From NCBI GenBank assembly GCA_031310005.1, contig CM062380.1, positions 1,178,001 through 1,242,000 on the forward strand: a DNA stretch of 64,000 nt, written 5' to 3'. Under the pieces are notes generated by a model. That model searched no databases and was not told the origin of the DNA. It saw only the letters and a list, made by a program, of their open reading frames with translations. The DNA comes from Dactylellina haptotyla. Lineage: Eukaryota > Ascomycota > Orbiliomycetes > Orbiliales > Orbiliaceae. Made by a program: the position numbers and the translations under genes. This document shows positions 25,201 through 36,677 of this stretch, piece by piece; the first letter of the stretch is position 1; each line of letters opens with the position of its first letter.

Positions 25201-26236
25201 TGTACCATCTCGTCTCGATCGCGTCAATGAGGAATCTTGTTAGAGTTGCTGGCCAGCGACCGACTCGCAATTGCAAGGTAAGATAGTCTTCGAGAATTCC
25301 TGTGGCCTTTTCCATTATTTTTTTGGCCCGAGATTTGGGCTCGGTATACCGGAAGTATAGCAATACCTGACAGGTTTCGATAAGTTCAACCGAGTTGGTA
25401 GTTTCATTTATAAGGGCTGCATAATTGGCTTTTCTTGTGAGTAGCTGCATGTACTTCTCCCTTTGTAGATCACCAGGCGGAGCTTCATCGATAGTTGATT
25501 GGATAAAACTCAGTAAGTTTTTCATATCGCCCGGAGACTTGGACGCTTCGAGCCGCTCGGTCAATATTTGTAGTATCCCATCGCACACCGCGTGCTGACC
25601 CTGCCTGTCGAGCCTGCTTGCGACCGACTTGATAAGCTTGGACGCTTCATAGCTATCCCTTAGGCGGAGTAAATTTCTGAACTGCAAGTTTATGATGTCT
25701 AAGAGGGTTGGCTGACGTCTGTATAGATCAGAACCCAGCGGCGGATAATAACTGTGTTCCACAATTTTTGAATATTAGTGTCTGGATGGGTTTTAGAATT
25801 ACCTTTCCACATGTCGAATAAGAATAACTTACAGACTTATGGCTTCGATGATAACATCTAGCTTTCCTGGCGGTAAGTCCTTCTCGGAGACTAACTGAAA
25901 AGCTGAAACGAAATCAAGGATCTCTATACGCCGGGCTCTTTCCATGCCATCTTCAGCGGCTAGCTCTACAAGTCTTTTTGCCGTTGTGATTGCAAATATT
26001 AAATATTCGTCCAAATCTAATTTTTCAAAAATCTGAAAGCAGAGATAGACGTATAGCTCGCATTGCTCATCATTATCTGTATCTTCCTGCAGTGCTGTGA
26101 ATTCTTTCAATTCTTCGTCGTCTAATTGCTCAACGACCTCCAGCATCTCTGGATCCACTTTGAATGGCGGCCGAGGTGCAGGTGTAGATGGTGCCGCAGG
26201 TTGTGGAGGCATAGCCGGGATGACGGATAACCCCAT
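22299..26236 (-). CDS. TPR-CHAT caspase-like protein, with a probable frame break near 24356-24440
   Basis: Predicted cysteine protease of the CHAT (clan CD, caspase/separase-like) family behind a tetratricopeptide array. Exon 1 is 26236-25833; an 81-nt phase-2 intron leads to 25751 and a long frame to a stop at 24353. A second frame carries the rest to 22299. N-terminal: a Pro-rich start, then an acidic helical region. Middle: degenerate TPR units with the RFxxTxxxxDLDEAV pattern. C-terminal: the CHAT domain with the expected dyad, His in FAGHGSF (near 22802-22822) and Cys in LSACSTG (near 22662-22684). About 1290 residues if continuous. The two frames overlap as open frames for about 85 nt and TPR-like sequence continues across them, which points to a 1-nt indel (or assembly error); a 74-nt intron ending in GCGAAG is a weaker alternative. 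Substrate unknown. Confidence 0.82.
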
Positions 26237-27364
26237 GATTGGTTAAATTTGACGTTGGAAAGGCCGGCTTGGCTGAAAATAGCTTCAATATCACCAAAAT
26301 TATCAAGCGATCTTGAAATGAGGCTTGTGCTTGCCAGTTGGTTCCTGTATATGTAAATCTGGTGAGGTAATGATAAAGAAGGAGGAATTGACAACCTAGG
26401 CATCCATGCCGATGGATATATATGTTTATATAATTAAGACCTCTCAACCAAGACTCTGGTGCGATTGAACTGCGCAAAGAGTGATACCTGGCTTCAGATT
26501 GGTCGCAAGAACAATCTTCGAAAGAGGAGGATCGCAGAGAAGATCTTAGTAAAAAAGGAGGATCCACTTTGCGCCTTAGAGTGCTCATATAAATTGCATT
26601 GGCTTGGCCATTGTCGACGGGTATAGTCAAGGATCCATCAGGTTTGATATCATGAAAATGAGGGAAAGCTGAAGTTCCCCCCTCAGTAGTTCCGGGCGCC
26701 TTGAGGACAACCCTGCTGAAGTCAAGGCCCGCATTTTAGTGCAGCATCTCATTCAAGAAGCTTTTGATGGCAAACGATGCATGAGCTGGTGTAGGATATT
26801 GTCTGACAATGCGCTAATGCCGGCGTTTAGAAAACTCCATTCCTGCGTTGTAGAACGCAACTTGGATGCCATAACTCGACCGAACATTTAGTTGCTTATA
26901 TATGGCTTCTCTTGATCGATAACGCCACTTGGGAGGTTTCTAGCAATACTTATGCCATGCTTCCTACTTTTTAGCTGGGCAATTTTGTGTCCTGTCTTTG
27001 ATCTTCTCGTAGGTCAATTTATTGAGCCTCTTTTGCCATACTTCAAACGCAATATTCTAAAGGTTTTTGGCAGGTTCACTACATCTACTTGATAAAAGAA
27101 TATATAAACACTTGTGAGTTTATAAAAAGAAGCTGGCTGGCTTATAGTAGACTCTACTGTGATAATACTGGCAAGTAAAATGTGAAGAAGGTCTTGTAGG
27201 CTGGTTGGGTGTGGTATTTGTTTGTGTTGAAGGCGAGCTCCACCAAGCGGACAAACCAGCAAGCTCGAAGCTCCAATTCACGTTGTCACCTATCAAGCTC
27301 CCACCGACAGCATCCCCTCCTCCTACTCCGACGACCCCCCCGTCTGCTCTCCTACCCACCGATC
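26237..27364. other. Divergent intergenic region, TPR-CHAT gene / ARP1
   Basis: This 1128-bp region lies between two divergent genes and should hold both promoters. It was inspected for a gasdermin-like partner gene because CHAT proteases can pair with such genes; no open frame or exon set of suitable length was found. The segment 27295-27360 is CT/CCT-rich and probably is the ARP1 leader. A frame continuous with ARP1 extends upstream to 27209 but lacks similarity. Confidence 0.5.
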
Positions 27365-29143
27365 ATGGTCGTCGACTCCCTCCTCAACCAGCCGGTAGTC
27401 ATCGACAATGGCTCCGGCACCATCAAGGCTGGTTTCGCGGGCGAGGACACACCCAAATGCTACTTCAACTCCTTCGTCGGCCGCCCCAAACACCCACGCG
27501 TGCTCGCTGGCGCTCTTGAAGGCGATGTCTTCATCGGCACCCGCGCGCAGGACCTGCGAGGCCTGTTAAAGATCAAGTACCCGCTAGAACACGGCATCGT
27601 CACCGATTGGGATGATATGGAAAGGATATGGCAATATGTTTACAGCGACGAGTTGAAGACTCTGTCGGAGGAGGTAGGGCATCTTCTATCAAAAAAAAGG
27701 AGGCAGAATATCGCAATTGCTCTAGCATCTCTGTTCAACTGGAGGACATTGGGAGCGGCAGTATGTTGATGGCCTGAAACATGTTGAATGAGGAAATGCA
27801 ATTAGCGACGACGACGGGAGAATACGAATACGACCAGTGAAACGTCTTTTTGGCTGACTAAAGCTGTTTAAGCATCCAGTACTTCTCACCGAGGCGCCGC
27901 TAAATCCTCGCGCGAACAGAGACATGGCGGCGCAGATATTTTTCGAAACGTTCAATGTTCCCGCGTTATTTACGAGTGTGCAGGCTGTATTGTCACTGTA
28001 AGTGGCTGTCTTATCGGGGTTCAAGTGGAGCATGGACATGGGTAGACAGCGAGAGAGAAAAAGAGCACTAATACGTTATTGTATTCTTATTGCAGCTACG
28101 CTTCTGGCCGTACAACTGGTATAGTTCTCGATTCTGGGGATGGAGTGTCTCATGCCGTCCCGGTATATGAAGGGTTTGCTGTACCGTCAGCTGTAAGGAG
28201 GATAGACGTGGCAGGGCGAGATGTAACTGAACATCTGCAGACGTTGCTGAGGAAGTCCGGGGCGGTATTCCATACGTCAGCCGAAAAGGAGGTTGTGAGG
28301 TTGATCAAGGAGAAGACTAGCTATATCGCTCTAGATCCGAAGAAGGAAGAGAAAGAATGGGCTGGCGGTGGTGTCGGTAAGATTGAGGATTACAAGCTAC
28401 CCGATGGTAACATCTTGAAGGTAGGAGAAACTACAACGGGTGATGGTCAAGTTACAATCTGGCATTCTAACTTATTTTTGTGAACACCTGCAGCTTGGGG
28501 CTGAACGGTTCAGAGCCCCCGAAATATTATTCGACCCTGAGATCATTGGTCTCGAATACCAGGGCATACATCAAATCCTTGTCGATGCGATATCTCGCAC
28601 GGATATGGATTTGCGAAAATCGCTCTACGGCAACATCATCCTGTCAGGTGGTTCAACGTTGACAAAAGGTACGCATTGCAGAGTTGTCAGCAAGCTTCTA
28701 TATCGGAATGGTACCCGTTTATTAATAAGCCTTAAATTAGGGTTCGGTGACCGTCTGCTCGCCGAGATACGCCGTCTTGCCGTGAAAGAGATGAAAATTC
28801 GGATAACGGCTCCACCAGAAAGGAAATACAGTACCTGGATTGGTGGTAGTATTTTGGCTGGTCTCAGTACTTTCAGAAAGGTTCGTAACCGAATTCCCTA
28901 CATTTTTGTTAATGCTACCAAAGCGAAAAGTACCGGGCATATTCTGCAGGCTGTAATCGTGGCGTTCTGCGGCCTCCTGCAGTTTTAACAGCTGTTGGAG
29001 TGTGCCGCTTTTATGTGGAGACGGTTTACGATGAAGAAGCGAAGCTGCATGTGCTAATTTGGGAATATCCATACCTACAGATGTGGGTTAGCATCGACGA
29101 TTGGCATGAGAACCCCGAGATTATTCACACCAAATTTTCGTGA
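27365..29143 (+). CDS. ARP1: Actin-related protein 1 (centractin), dynactin filament subunit
   Basis: Forms the short filament of dynactin, which links cytoplasmic dynein to cargo; it is called ro-4 in Neurospora. Exons are 27365-27673, 27873-27997, 28096-28420, 28494-28668, 28741-28880 and 29081-29143, with consistent phases, giving 378 residues (the family norm). Diagnostic segments: [18 protein letters not shown] (phosphate loop 1), [49 protein letters not shown] (phosphate loop 2), [14 protein letters not shown], and [21 protein letters not shown] (split by the last intron). Introns 1 and 5 are 199 and 200 nt, longer than most in this window, and intron 1 ends in an unusual TTTAAG. The start at 27365 is chosen because orthologues begin just before the phosphate loop. 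Confidence 0.95.
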
Positions 29144-30267
29144 GAAAAGAGAAAAGAAGCTAGAATAATAGTCGAATATTATCGGAAGTAGCAGAAGTAA
29201 TGAAGCCAGTTTTCCTTTTTGCAGCAACAATGCTATTGTTCGATTATTACATATTTTGTGCCTCGACCCGCATACGCGAGTCTTATCTCCTTTGAAGTCG
29301 GGAAGGGAAATTTTCTGAACACCACAATCGCACAATACCCCGAATAACATGTTTTATTTGTCATCTCTCTGCCAGGGGTAAACAGCAGCTGAAGGCGGTA
29401 TCGTCTTTTTTTCCTACCAAAGTTATGTTACAGAAACTCTTCTCTTTTGTAGTTTTGCTTTGTTTTCGCTTCGTCGCTTCTCACTAGAGCGCTAGAGCTT
29501 ATGGTCCCTTATCAGCGGCTTCGTTTTGGTTTCGCTGTTTGACCCGATTTGGCCGAAAGATACCCCGCTTACATACCACCAAACCCCGACCACCTCAAAA
29601 AACCCAGCGAACTGTACAGCCCCAAACACCACTTTTAACCGATTGAAAAAAAAACCGTTCTATTCCCGTTCTAGAATTCGATCGCTGTTTTTAGACCATC
29701 TCTCCTGCATATATGATATGATCGCTTTTTTGAACTAAGAACTAGTAGCTTCTTGGTTCACATGCAGCTCTCTTAGATTTTACTCTCGAACCGAGTTGAA
29801 TGTAACAGTGAATGGATAGTTTCGCTCTAGACCATTGCTAGTAGCTATCGATTTGATGTTTTCAGCTGGTCGTCCTTCTGAAGACGAAATAAATCTGTTA
29901 AGAAATTCCAAGCGAGAGGAAGAGCCGCCGGGTATCTTGCGGTCGATAAAAACATGATAAAATAAAAAAAAGTAAAAAGATTATTTGGTAAACGAGCGCT
30001 GAAATGAAACACCACCGTTCGTAAGACATTATAGAGAAAACGCTGCAAGGACTCCAAAGATGGTATAATATATACAAGATAGAAATAAAAGTGAAAGGAA
30101 AAAATAAAAATATGAGGTAATACAATTTTAGAAGAGAAGATTTTCATTATGAACGCCCAATTTATGCCCTGGAGTAAAGTTCCTATAGCGTGTTCCAACG
30201 AGTGAAATATATAATTTGTTTTTTCCCAATTCTTGTCTTTAGCGTTCGATAGTTCAAATTGCGTGAT
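29144..30267. other. Convergent 3' intergenic region
   Basis: This 1124-bp gap lies between the 3' ends of ARP1 (plus) and the aspartic-protease-like gene (minus). It is AT-rich with T and A runs. Open frames such as 29845-30198 (minus) are hydrophobic by composition only and share no family pattern. Confidence 0.45.
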
Positions 30268-32322
30268 TTAGAAGTCTCTTGGTTCATTGTTAAACCGGTT
30301 GAATGGTAACCTTGGCGCTGCTGAAGAAGCGTCTTGTGATGGCTGGCCTCGCGGATTGTAGACGGGTCCGGATGTCATACTGGCCGCATCGTAATTGTCG
30401 TCTTCTTCCGTAACAGCCGATCGCGACATTCTTGTCTCCGAGTGAGAGATGCCTGGATATCCACGGCGTGAAACTGCGCTGACATTCCTGGAGAGCGGGG
30501 AAGGAAGGTCCAGAGATGGTGTCATGGAGACCCTTCTGTCCATCGGTTGTTGCTGCTGGTGTTGCGAGGGTAGCATGATACTAGGGACTTCCGATGGAAC
30601 CGGTAATGGGGTGGTATTCAGAGACCGGGAAGGAGATTCGTCGTGGTAAGGTCCAAGGGTCGGGGTGTATTGCGTGTGGCTGTATTCCGTTTGACTGTCA
30701 TACATGTGCAAGCCCGGTCCCATGTTTAGTGGTGGAACCTGAGGAGCCGAAGGAGGAGGGGGCGGGGTGGGAAGACTCGCATACCCTGATTCCTTGGTAA
30801 AGTTGGGGAAGAATCCGACCTCATGGTGGGCAATCTCGGCGTCAAAGTCTGCTTCGTATTGTTTTTCTACTCCACGGGTTCCGGCATTCTTTGCGAGTTT
30901 TCGGCGACGGACGAAACAGCAGATCGCGAAGATGAGGACGAAGAGGACGACGACTCCGCCTACCACTGCGCCGACGATGGCCCCGATGGGGATACCCGCT
31001 TTGCTCGAGGAAGCATTAACAGTATTGATATTAGTGTTAGGATTGTTATTCGTTCCAGTGCCCGAGCTACTTGGAGTAGCAGTGGTAGTGGCGACACCTC
31101 CGCCCGACTCCGTTCCTGATGGGTCACCGTCTCCATAAATAGTAGCTGAAAAGGGCGTGATACTATTGGGATTCGGGGTATTGAGAAGTTGCGCGAAAAC
31201 CATTCCAGCGTTCGGGGTTAGTACGGTATACACATATTGAAAAAATGGGGCTCCAAGCACAACGGTTCCAGGGTTATTTGTTGTGTCAACATTGTCGGCA
31301 ATGGCGCTCCAAGGGACTGTAAAGGGGATTCCAGAGAGAGTGAGAGTGAGGTTTGAGCCTGCGGCGAAACCTGGTTCTACTAGGGACATAATATCGTTGG
31401 GGACGATATTTATTTCCGCCACGGGATCGAAGAAGACTTTTTTCTTCTTGGGTTGAACATTTTGAGCGAAACCGCCCGGGATGGCAGGGAGAAGAGTTGC
31501 ATCGTAGCTTTCAGATGCGTTCAAAACTCTGCCTATCGAGTCTGGAGATCCGATTATGCTTGCGCTGGTATCTAGGCTGCCAATAGACAAAAAAGCGCCT
31601 GCTTGCAGGTTGACGGCGAAACTTGCGGACTGGTTGCAAGCTTGAGCGAGATACCTTACAAAGTCCGAAGATCCTTTCAGGCCGATTATGCCGTGGATGT
31701 TACCACTGCCGTACCGTTCTTCGAACAAACCAGGGTCGCCATCGGACAATTTTGTCACAATCTTCAATGGGTAATTATTCATAACCATGCTCTGCTTGCT
31801 AAACAAAATACCCGTCTGCGTGGTGAGGGAAAAGGTCCCGTAATCAAACTTAAATCCGAAAGCCCCAGTTAGAAGACTCTGCGATCCATCATCCGACGAC
31901 GTTCTAACAACCTCAGAGGACTCTGCGCCAGATGGATAACAATTAGCGCTATCTGCTCTCGGGAGAGTGTCGAAGCAAAATCCATCCGAGAAGATATAAG
32001 TCGCATCTTCGTCGAAGGCGATGGCCAGGTTGTATGTTCTCTGGTCGATTGTGAATGGTATATAAGGCCCAGTACTTGCCAGGTCGAGCATGGCCCTATC
32101 TGGACAAGAGTTCGGGGCCGGCTTCATAATTGTTGTCTGAGTTGGCAAAGATGGGCTGACTTCCTGTGTCGTTTCGGCTCCTTCCATCGTTCCGGATCCA
32201 CCACCTGTGCCCGAGTTGTCAACAGTATTTTTGCCTGGGAAAGATCCTGCATTTAGCTGCCCGGAAACAAAGGGCAGCAAGGCAAAGCCTGCTATACTAG
32301 CGAGTATTTTCCGCCGATGCAT
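30268..32322 (-). CDS. Membrane-anchored, degenerate aspartic-protease-like (A1 fold) protein
   Basis: Single exon, 684 residues. A signal peptide (residues 1-21, core ILASIAGFALLPFVSG) leads into a Ser/Gly-rich spacer. An ectodomain of about 320 residues follows, laid out like pepsin. The first active-site loop position reads AFDEDATYIFS (102-112) where DTGSS would be expected. The second reads FFDPVAEINIVP (297-308) where a second DTG/DSG would be expected. The C-terminal lobe keeps VVLGAPFFQYVYTV (354-367), like the LGxxFLxxxYxVFD of active enzymes. A Ser/Thr/Asn-rich stalk (402-440), one transmembrane helix (443-470), a stop-transfer RRRK and a tail of about 210 residues rich in Pro, Ser and Gln complete it. 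Catalysis looks lost, so a binding or sensor role at the cell surface is inferred. Confidence 0.72.
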   Translation of the reverse strand: MHRRKILASIAGFALLPFVSGQLNAGSFPGKNTVDNSGTGGGSGTMEGAETTQEVSPSLPTQTTIMKPAPNSCPDRAMLDLASTGPYIPFTIDQRTYNLAIAFDEDATYIFSDGFCFDTLPRADSANCYPSGAESSEVVRTSSDDGSQSLLTGAFGFKFDYGTFSLTTQTGILFSKQSMVMNNYPLKIVTKLSDGDPGLFEERYGSGNIHGIIGLKGSSDFVRYLAQACNQSASFAVNLQAGAFLSIGSLDTSASIIGSPDSIGRVLNASESYDATLLPAIPGGFAQNVQPKKKKVFFDPVAEINIVPNDIMSLVEPGFAAGSNLTLTLSGIPFTVPWSAIADNVDTTNNPGTVVLGAPFFQYVYTVLTPNAGMVFAQLLNTPNPNSITPFSATIYGDGDPSGTESGGGVATTTATPSSSGTGTNNNPNTNINTVNASSSKAGIPIGAIVGAVVGGVVVLFVLIFAICCFVRRRKLAKNAGTRGVEKQYEADFDAEIAHHEVGFFPNFTKESGYASLPTPPPPPSAPQVPPLNMGPGLHMYDSQTEYSHTQYTPTLGPYHDESPSRSLNTTPLPVPSEVPSIMLPSQHQQQQPMDRRVSMTPSLDLPSPLSRNVSAVSRRGYPGISHSETRMSRSAVTEEDDNYDAASMTSGPVYNPRGQPSQDASSAAPRLPFNRFNNEPRDF

Positions 32323-35300
32323 TTTATCTCAATAAATTTTTGAATATGTTGTATTTCTATGTGTTGTCGGAATTCCTCCCCTTCGTTCGTTTAGGGGCTG
32401 ATGCAAGCCAAGACAGCCGCACCGTTGAAGAAAAACGGACCTGAAAAGGGCCGAGGGCTTCCCAAACAGGTTTTTTCAGCAAAGGCGGCCTTTCGAATCG
32501 AAATGAAACTCCCTTCCAGTCGGATTTTTGGCAGTTTACAACTGCGAATCTTTACTCATTGAGATGACGGAGGTGAATATTTGGGGATGTTGGTCGGAAG
32601 CTGACAGTAGAGATGCTGGCAAGTTGTCTAAAGCCCTGGAATCGAACTACCGGAAATGGTGGCATTAAAAGTCCAGCCGATATTTATATTTAGGAGAGTG
32701 GAGGTGCCGGTACGCAAGGGAAAAGCCGAGCTGAGTACAGAGTATCGTTAAGGCGAATCGTCGAAAATGAAACGTAATCTTTCGAGGGAAAATGGTGTAT
32801 CCCGTTACGAGTTGGAATGTTTGGTTCGACAAAATACAAATCGCGATGGACAAAATTTAAAATTTTGAAATCTTGTCAAGCCTGTCGTTACACGCGGGGG
32901 AAAGACGTCGAAACGAATCCTGCGACTCCCACCACTTTTATGAGGCCTTTGGGAGTCAATGGTGGGTGGCTCTTGAGCTTTGTACTCCGGGCTCTGACAC
33001 ACTGGCAGGAGTTGTCGCTGGCGAATTAGAAGGCAAACACCCATGTAGCTCCACGAACGCCTTCTGTTTTGCCCCAGTTCGGCTAAAGCAGCTGGACGGG
33101 AACATCTATATTTATTCGCCTGCAGAGCAAGTTGCTGGCTGCTCGGGCCAAGGTTGTTGCTGGATTAGTTGACGCCTGGGTATCTATCAAATACTTTTCG
33201 CCGTCAAGTACCTAACTAGGAAAATCTTCGCGGTGGCGCGAACCACCTCTGCGTATTGCTACCAGAACCGGGCAGTCTTTAGATATCCAGCTGCTACACA
33301 GAGTTTGATGAATAATTATTTCGAAAATTTTCTTCTCTTCGAAGTCTTGAGATCCTTCAATGCAGTCAAAATTTGCGGGAAGGTGGGAGACAAGAGCAGC
33401 GCCGTGTTTTGTCTTTGCTGTTGAAACATTTCCTAGTTCTGAGATCCTCGTATCAAGTTTTAGAAACATCATGATCAAGGTTCCTGGCTGTAAGCTTTAC
33501 AGTAGTGCTCACAAAAATTCCTTGGATGATATCAGCCTGCGAAAGGATGTGCTCTTCTTGGGCAAGTGGACCCGCTCGCAATTGTTGCAAAGGGCCCTAA
33601 ACGAGACCATATTTTTTCTGGTTTGTTGGTGGTGTGCACAGCCCTCCAACATCCTCTATGTTACACCTGCCTAGAAAAGCTACATGCAAAGGAGCGATTT
33701 CGATAAGAATGTAGGGCGATCTCTTTCCCTGTATCCGGAAACTTGCCCACTTTCTTCCGTTGCCCTCGCAGAAGGTAAGCCGCAGGATTCGGTTAGCAAG
33801 GTTTTGCTTGATCAATAATCTTTGCAACCCCAGAACTGTGATGCACAAATGCGCGACACCGCCCAATATGCCCTCGCCGTAAAGTCGTCGAGGTGGGGTT
33901 GCGGCCCTTTCGTGAACACGAGCTAAGCATGCCCATATTTTCCGTGATGGCCTCTACTTACCCCTCGTTTCTTCTCAAAGCAATAAACCTATGAGATCTT
34001 GCCGAAGGGGGTGGCCGGCCAGGGACGAACCTGCTGACAAACCAGCCGCCTATATAATCGGCCTTGTATAAGCCTACAAGGATGCCCCATCAACAGTAAT
34101 ATTTTTGATACAAAACTCTTGCAATATATCACGCACAAGCTCGATATAGCGCAGCACTTTGATCAAGCTTTCGGGAGGTGGGCTAGGTCCTCTCTTGAGT
34201 GGCCCTATCATCGGACCCTTTTCGGGCCATAAAGAAGCCGGGGACTGGGGATTGCCGTATGGTGGCTAGCCAAGAAGATATCCCGTTTGACCTGGATTTC
34301 GTGCTGATGTTCTTGCAACACAGTCCGAATGGTGCAAGCCGTTCTGGAAGGCTTTCGTATCCAACACACTTAGCGGCAGCGGGTTGGCTCGGTGGGTGCC
34401 TGACGGGTTTGCTATGGAAGTTGATGAGGTTTCGCAGATGATCAAGATATCCGTTTCTATCTTTAGCATTAACCATCTGGAAGGTCTATCACAAGGAAAT
34501 CTTGACTATATCGGTTGCATCATCGAGTTTTGTGATTGCCATTTGACGACGTTTAGCTATGCATATATGGCACGGATGCATGTAATGTAGTGGCTGGCAG
34601 CATTGTAACCTAATTGTTCCGACGTGCTACGAATCGCCTTAGCAGTTAGCCCTGCTATCACATCCAGCTGAATAATGGCCTTCTTACCATGTTTCCCGTA
34701 TGATGTCCGTCAAATTTGTACTACCTGCCTATGATGCCGCGCTAAACGATTGTCGTGACTTGCAGGGGTCTAATGCATCTGTGGGTTGTGGTAAAATAAC
34801 GTCGACAACGCAAATATGCTTGCATAGTAAAACTGAAATCTGCCTTAGGGCTGCCTCGACGACCTTTCGTCACAGGCCAGTCTAGTAACTTTACCCTCAC
34901 TGTCTGGCAACAGAAATTCCACAGACTATTTTTAGCAAACGAAATTTTTCTAGATATACCATACGTGAACCCGATGCCTAACTGGAGATGCGGCTAGTCT
35001 GCAGAATAGGTACCTAAACTAAGAATAATCATGGAGAGGCGTCCTAGGACTGATGAAGTAAAAAGGGTGGAGTATGAGCTTAATTATTGTAATTAATTAT
35101 GCTTTGGTATAAATAGGTGTTGTCGATAACGATATCTTTTTGAGCTATAATTAGCTTGAAGCCATCGTTATACTTTGCGGCTGCAAGTCTATATAGGAGC
35201 CTGATACTTCTTCTGCGTCGCATGATTGGAAACATAGACCGAATATAAAGCAGGAACTAGGCAGACAATCGGAATATGCAGGGACCTGCAGGCGAGTTGT

Positions 35301-36677
35301 ACTTATTCGATACATCAAATTTGTACGATTGGGCCCTATTCATCAGGCCATCCATCTTTTGACATGTGGATGAACCGCCCGAATCGAGATTTGCATTTCT
35401 CTCGCATATATATAGTATTATTATATTGGACTTGTGGATACATGTGCATTAACCTAGATAGGCAGCTTCAGCCTTTTACGATACAAATTTCCTTTAAACG
35501 GCCGTTAACGGGGCTTTATTTAGACATATTTCTGTGCTTACATTCCGGAAACCCGACGACTGGATCTCGACGGCATAAGTGTAAACAGCCGCGTGTATAA
35601 AATTATGAATAAGTAGGATTACTGTAAGAAAAATCTAATTTGGGAGAATTATAGACGAGCTCTACCTCTTATAGCTTAGAGCTCGTGCTGAATATGTCAC
35701 GAGTTCTGAAGGTATCTTTTTTTAAATTTAATACTTGATCAAGATGACTCCACTTAGACACAAAAAAGACACTGTAATGTATTATTTGCATTTATAGACC
35801 TAAATTTCAATGAAAACCGAAGATCCCTGTGGCCACGTGCCAGAATTTAGGCGAGAGAGGCATTGAAGAATACGAGTAGCTGGAATATGGAATTCGGTTT
35901 GTCATAGTATCTCAATATTGGGAAGGCATTTAATTGGAAACCTTGATCGAAGAACAAATGTTTCGCATACACGCCTTCATCAGACGTAATAGAAGGTGGC
36001 ACAATATGTCTCGGTTCCACCACTATCGCCGCTGGTAGTCCTTCAAATTTTCGGTTAGAGTGTGCAGGCGGTTAGGGTTGGCTCGTTTGAGCAAGGGCAT
36101 TGATGCTTTGCGCGAAGCTTAAAAGCCTGCTGAAATCGGGGAATTTCGTAGCAGCATTGGCAGATCGTTTGTGTATGTCCGCCTGACACAAGTTTTGCAC
36201 CAGAAGCACAATATCTTTTCGAGAATTGTTCGACTCAAACTTTTGTACATTGATTCCTCGCTTGGTAACTGCGCTTCGCCTTATGCATTATGTATTTAAT
36301 TGTTGGCGCAGGTACTTGTGAATTTCATCGCAATAGGAAGCCCGAGAGATTAGTATTAAACGTGAAAATCTCCGTCGGCGCTCTGCCCAGTGTCTCACTT
36401 CCGCCGCGTGTTGTCCTGAGGCTTGTGGCGTCGTACTTTGGAACTTCAGAGACTGTCGATATAGGTATCGATATTCATTAAGTACGGTATTGTATGTAAA
36501 ATACTTCGAGCTAATAAGTATATATATATTAGCGTTAAAGGTAGATGATATGCGGCCAGTACAAAATTGTAACTTGGAAGATATCTATACTTTTCAAGAG
36601 CTACCCGATTTTATTCGTCTTATAGTTTATATAGAGATATATCACTTTCCTAAGCACTCGCAACATTGATAAAAAAA
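32323..36677. other. Long gene-free divergent region (4.4 kb)
   Basis: No gene was supported between the aspartic-protease-like gene (minus) and the S33 peptidase gene (plus). Open frames in 32805-33866 and 34183-34590 overlap on both strands without family resemblance. The sequence becomes AT-rich toward the right (35000-36660), with TA tracts near 36515-36530 and 36626-36646 that could include the S33 promoter. Confidence 0.5.

Noticed and set aside
26122-26630. Minus-strand open frames upstream of the TPR-CHAT gene, tested as a possible gasdermin-like or small effector gene
   Set aside because: They overlap the first exon of the CHAT gene in another frame, lack an amphipathic or membrane-active N-terminus, and show no splice continuation.
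27209-27364. In-frame upstream extension of ARP1
   Set aside because: Arp1 orthologues start just before the phosphate loop, and the extension is CT-rich leader-like sequence without similarity.
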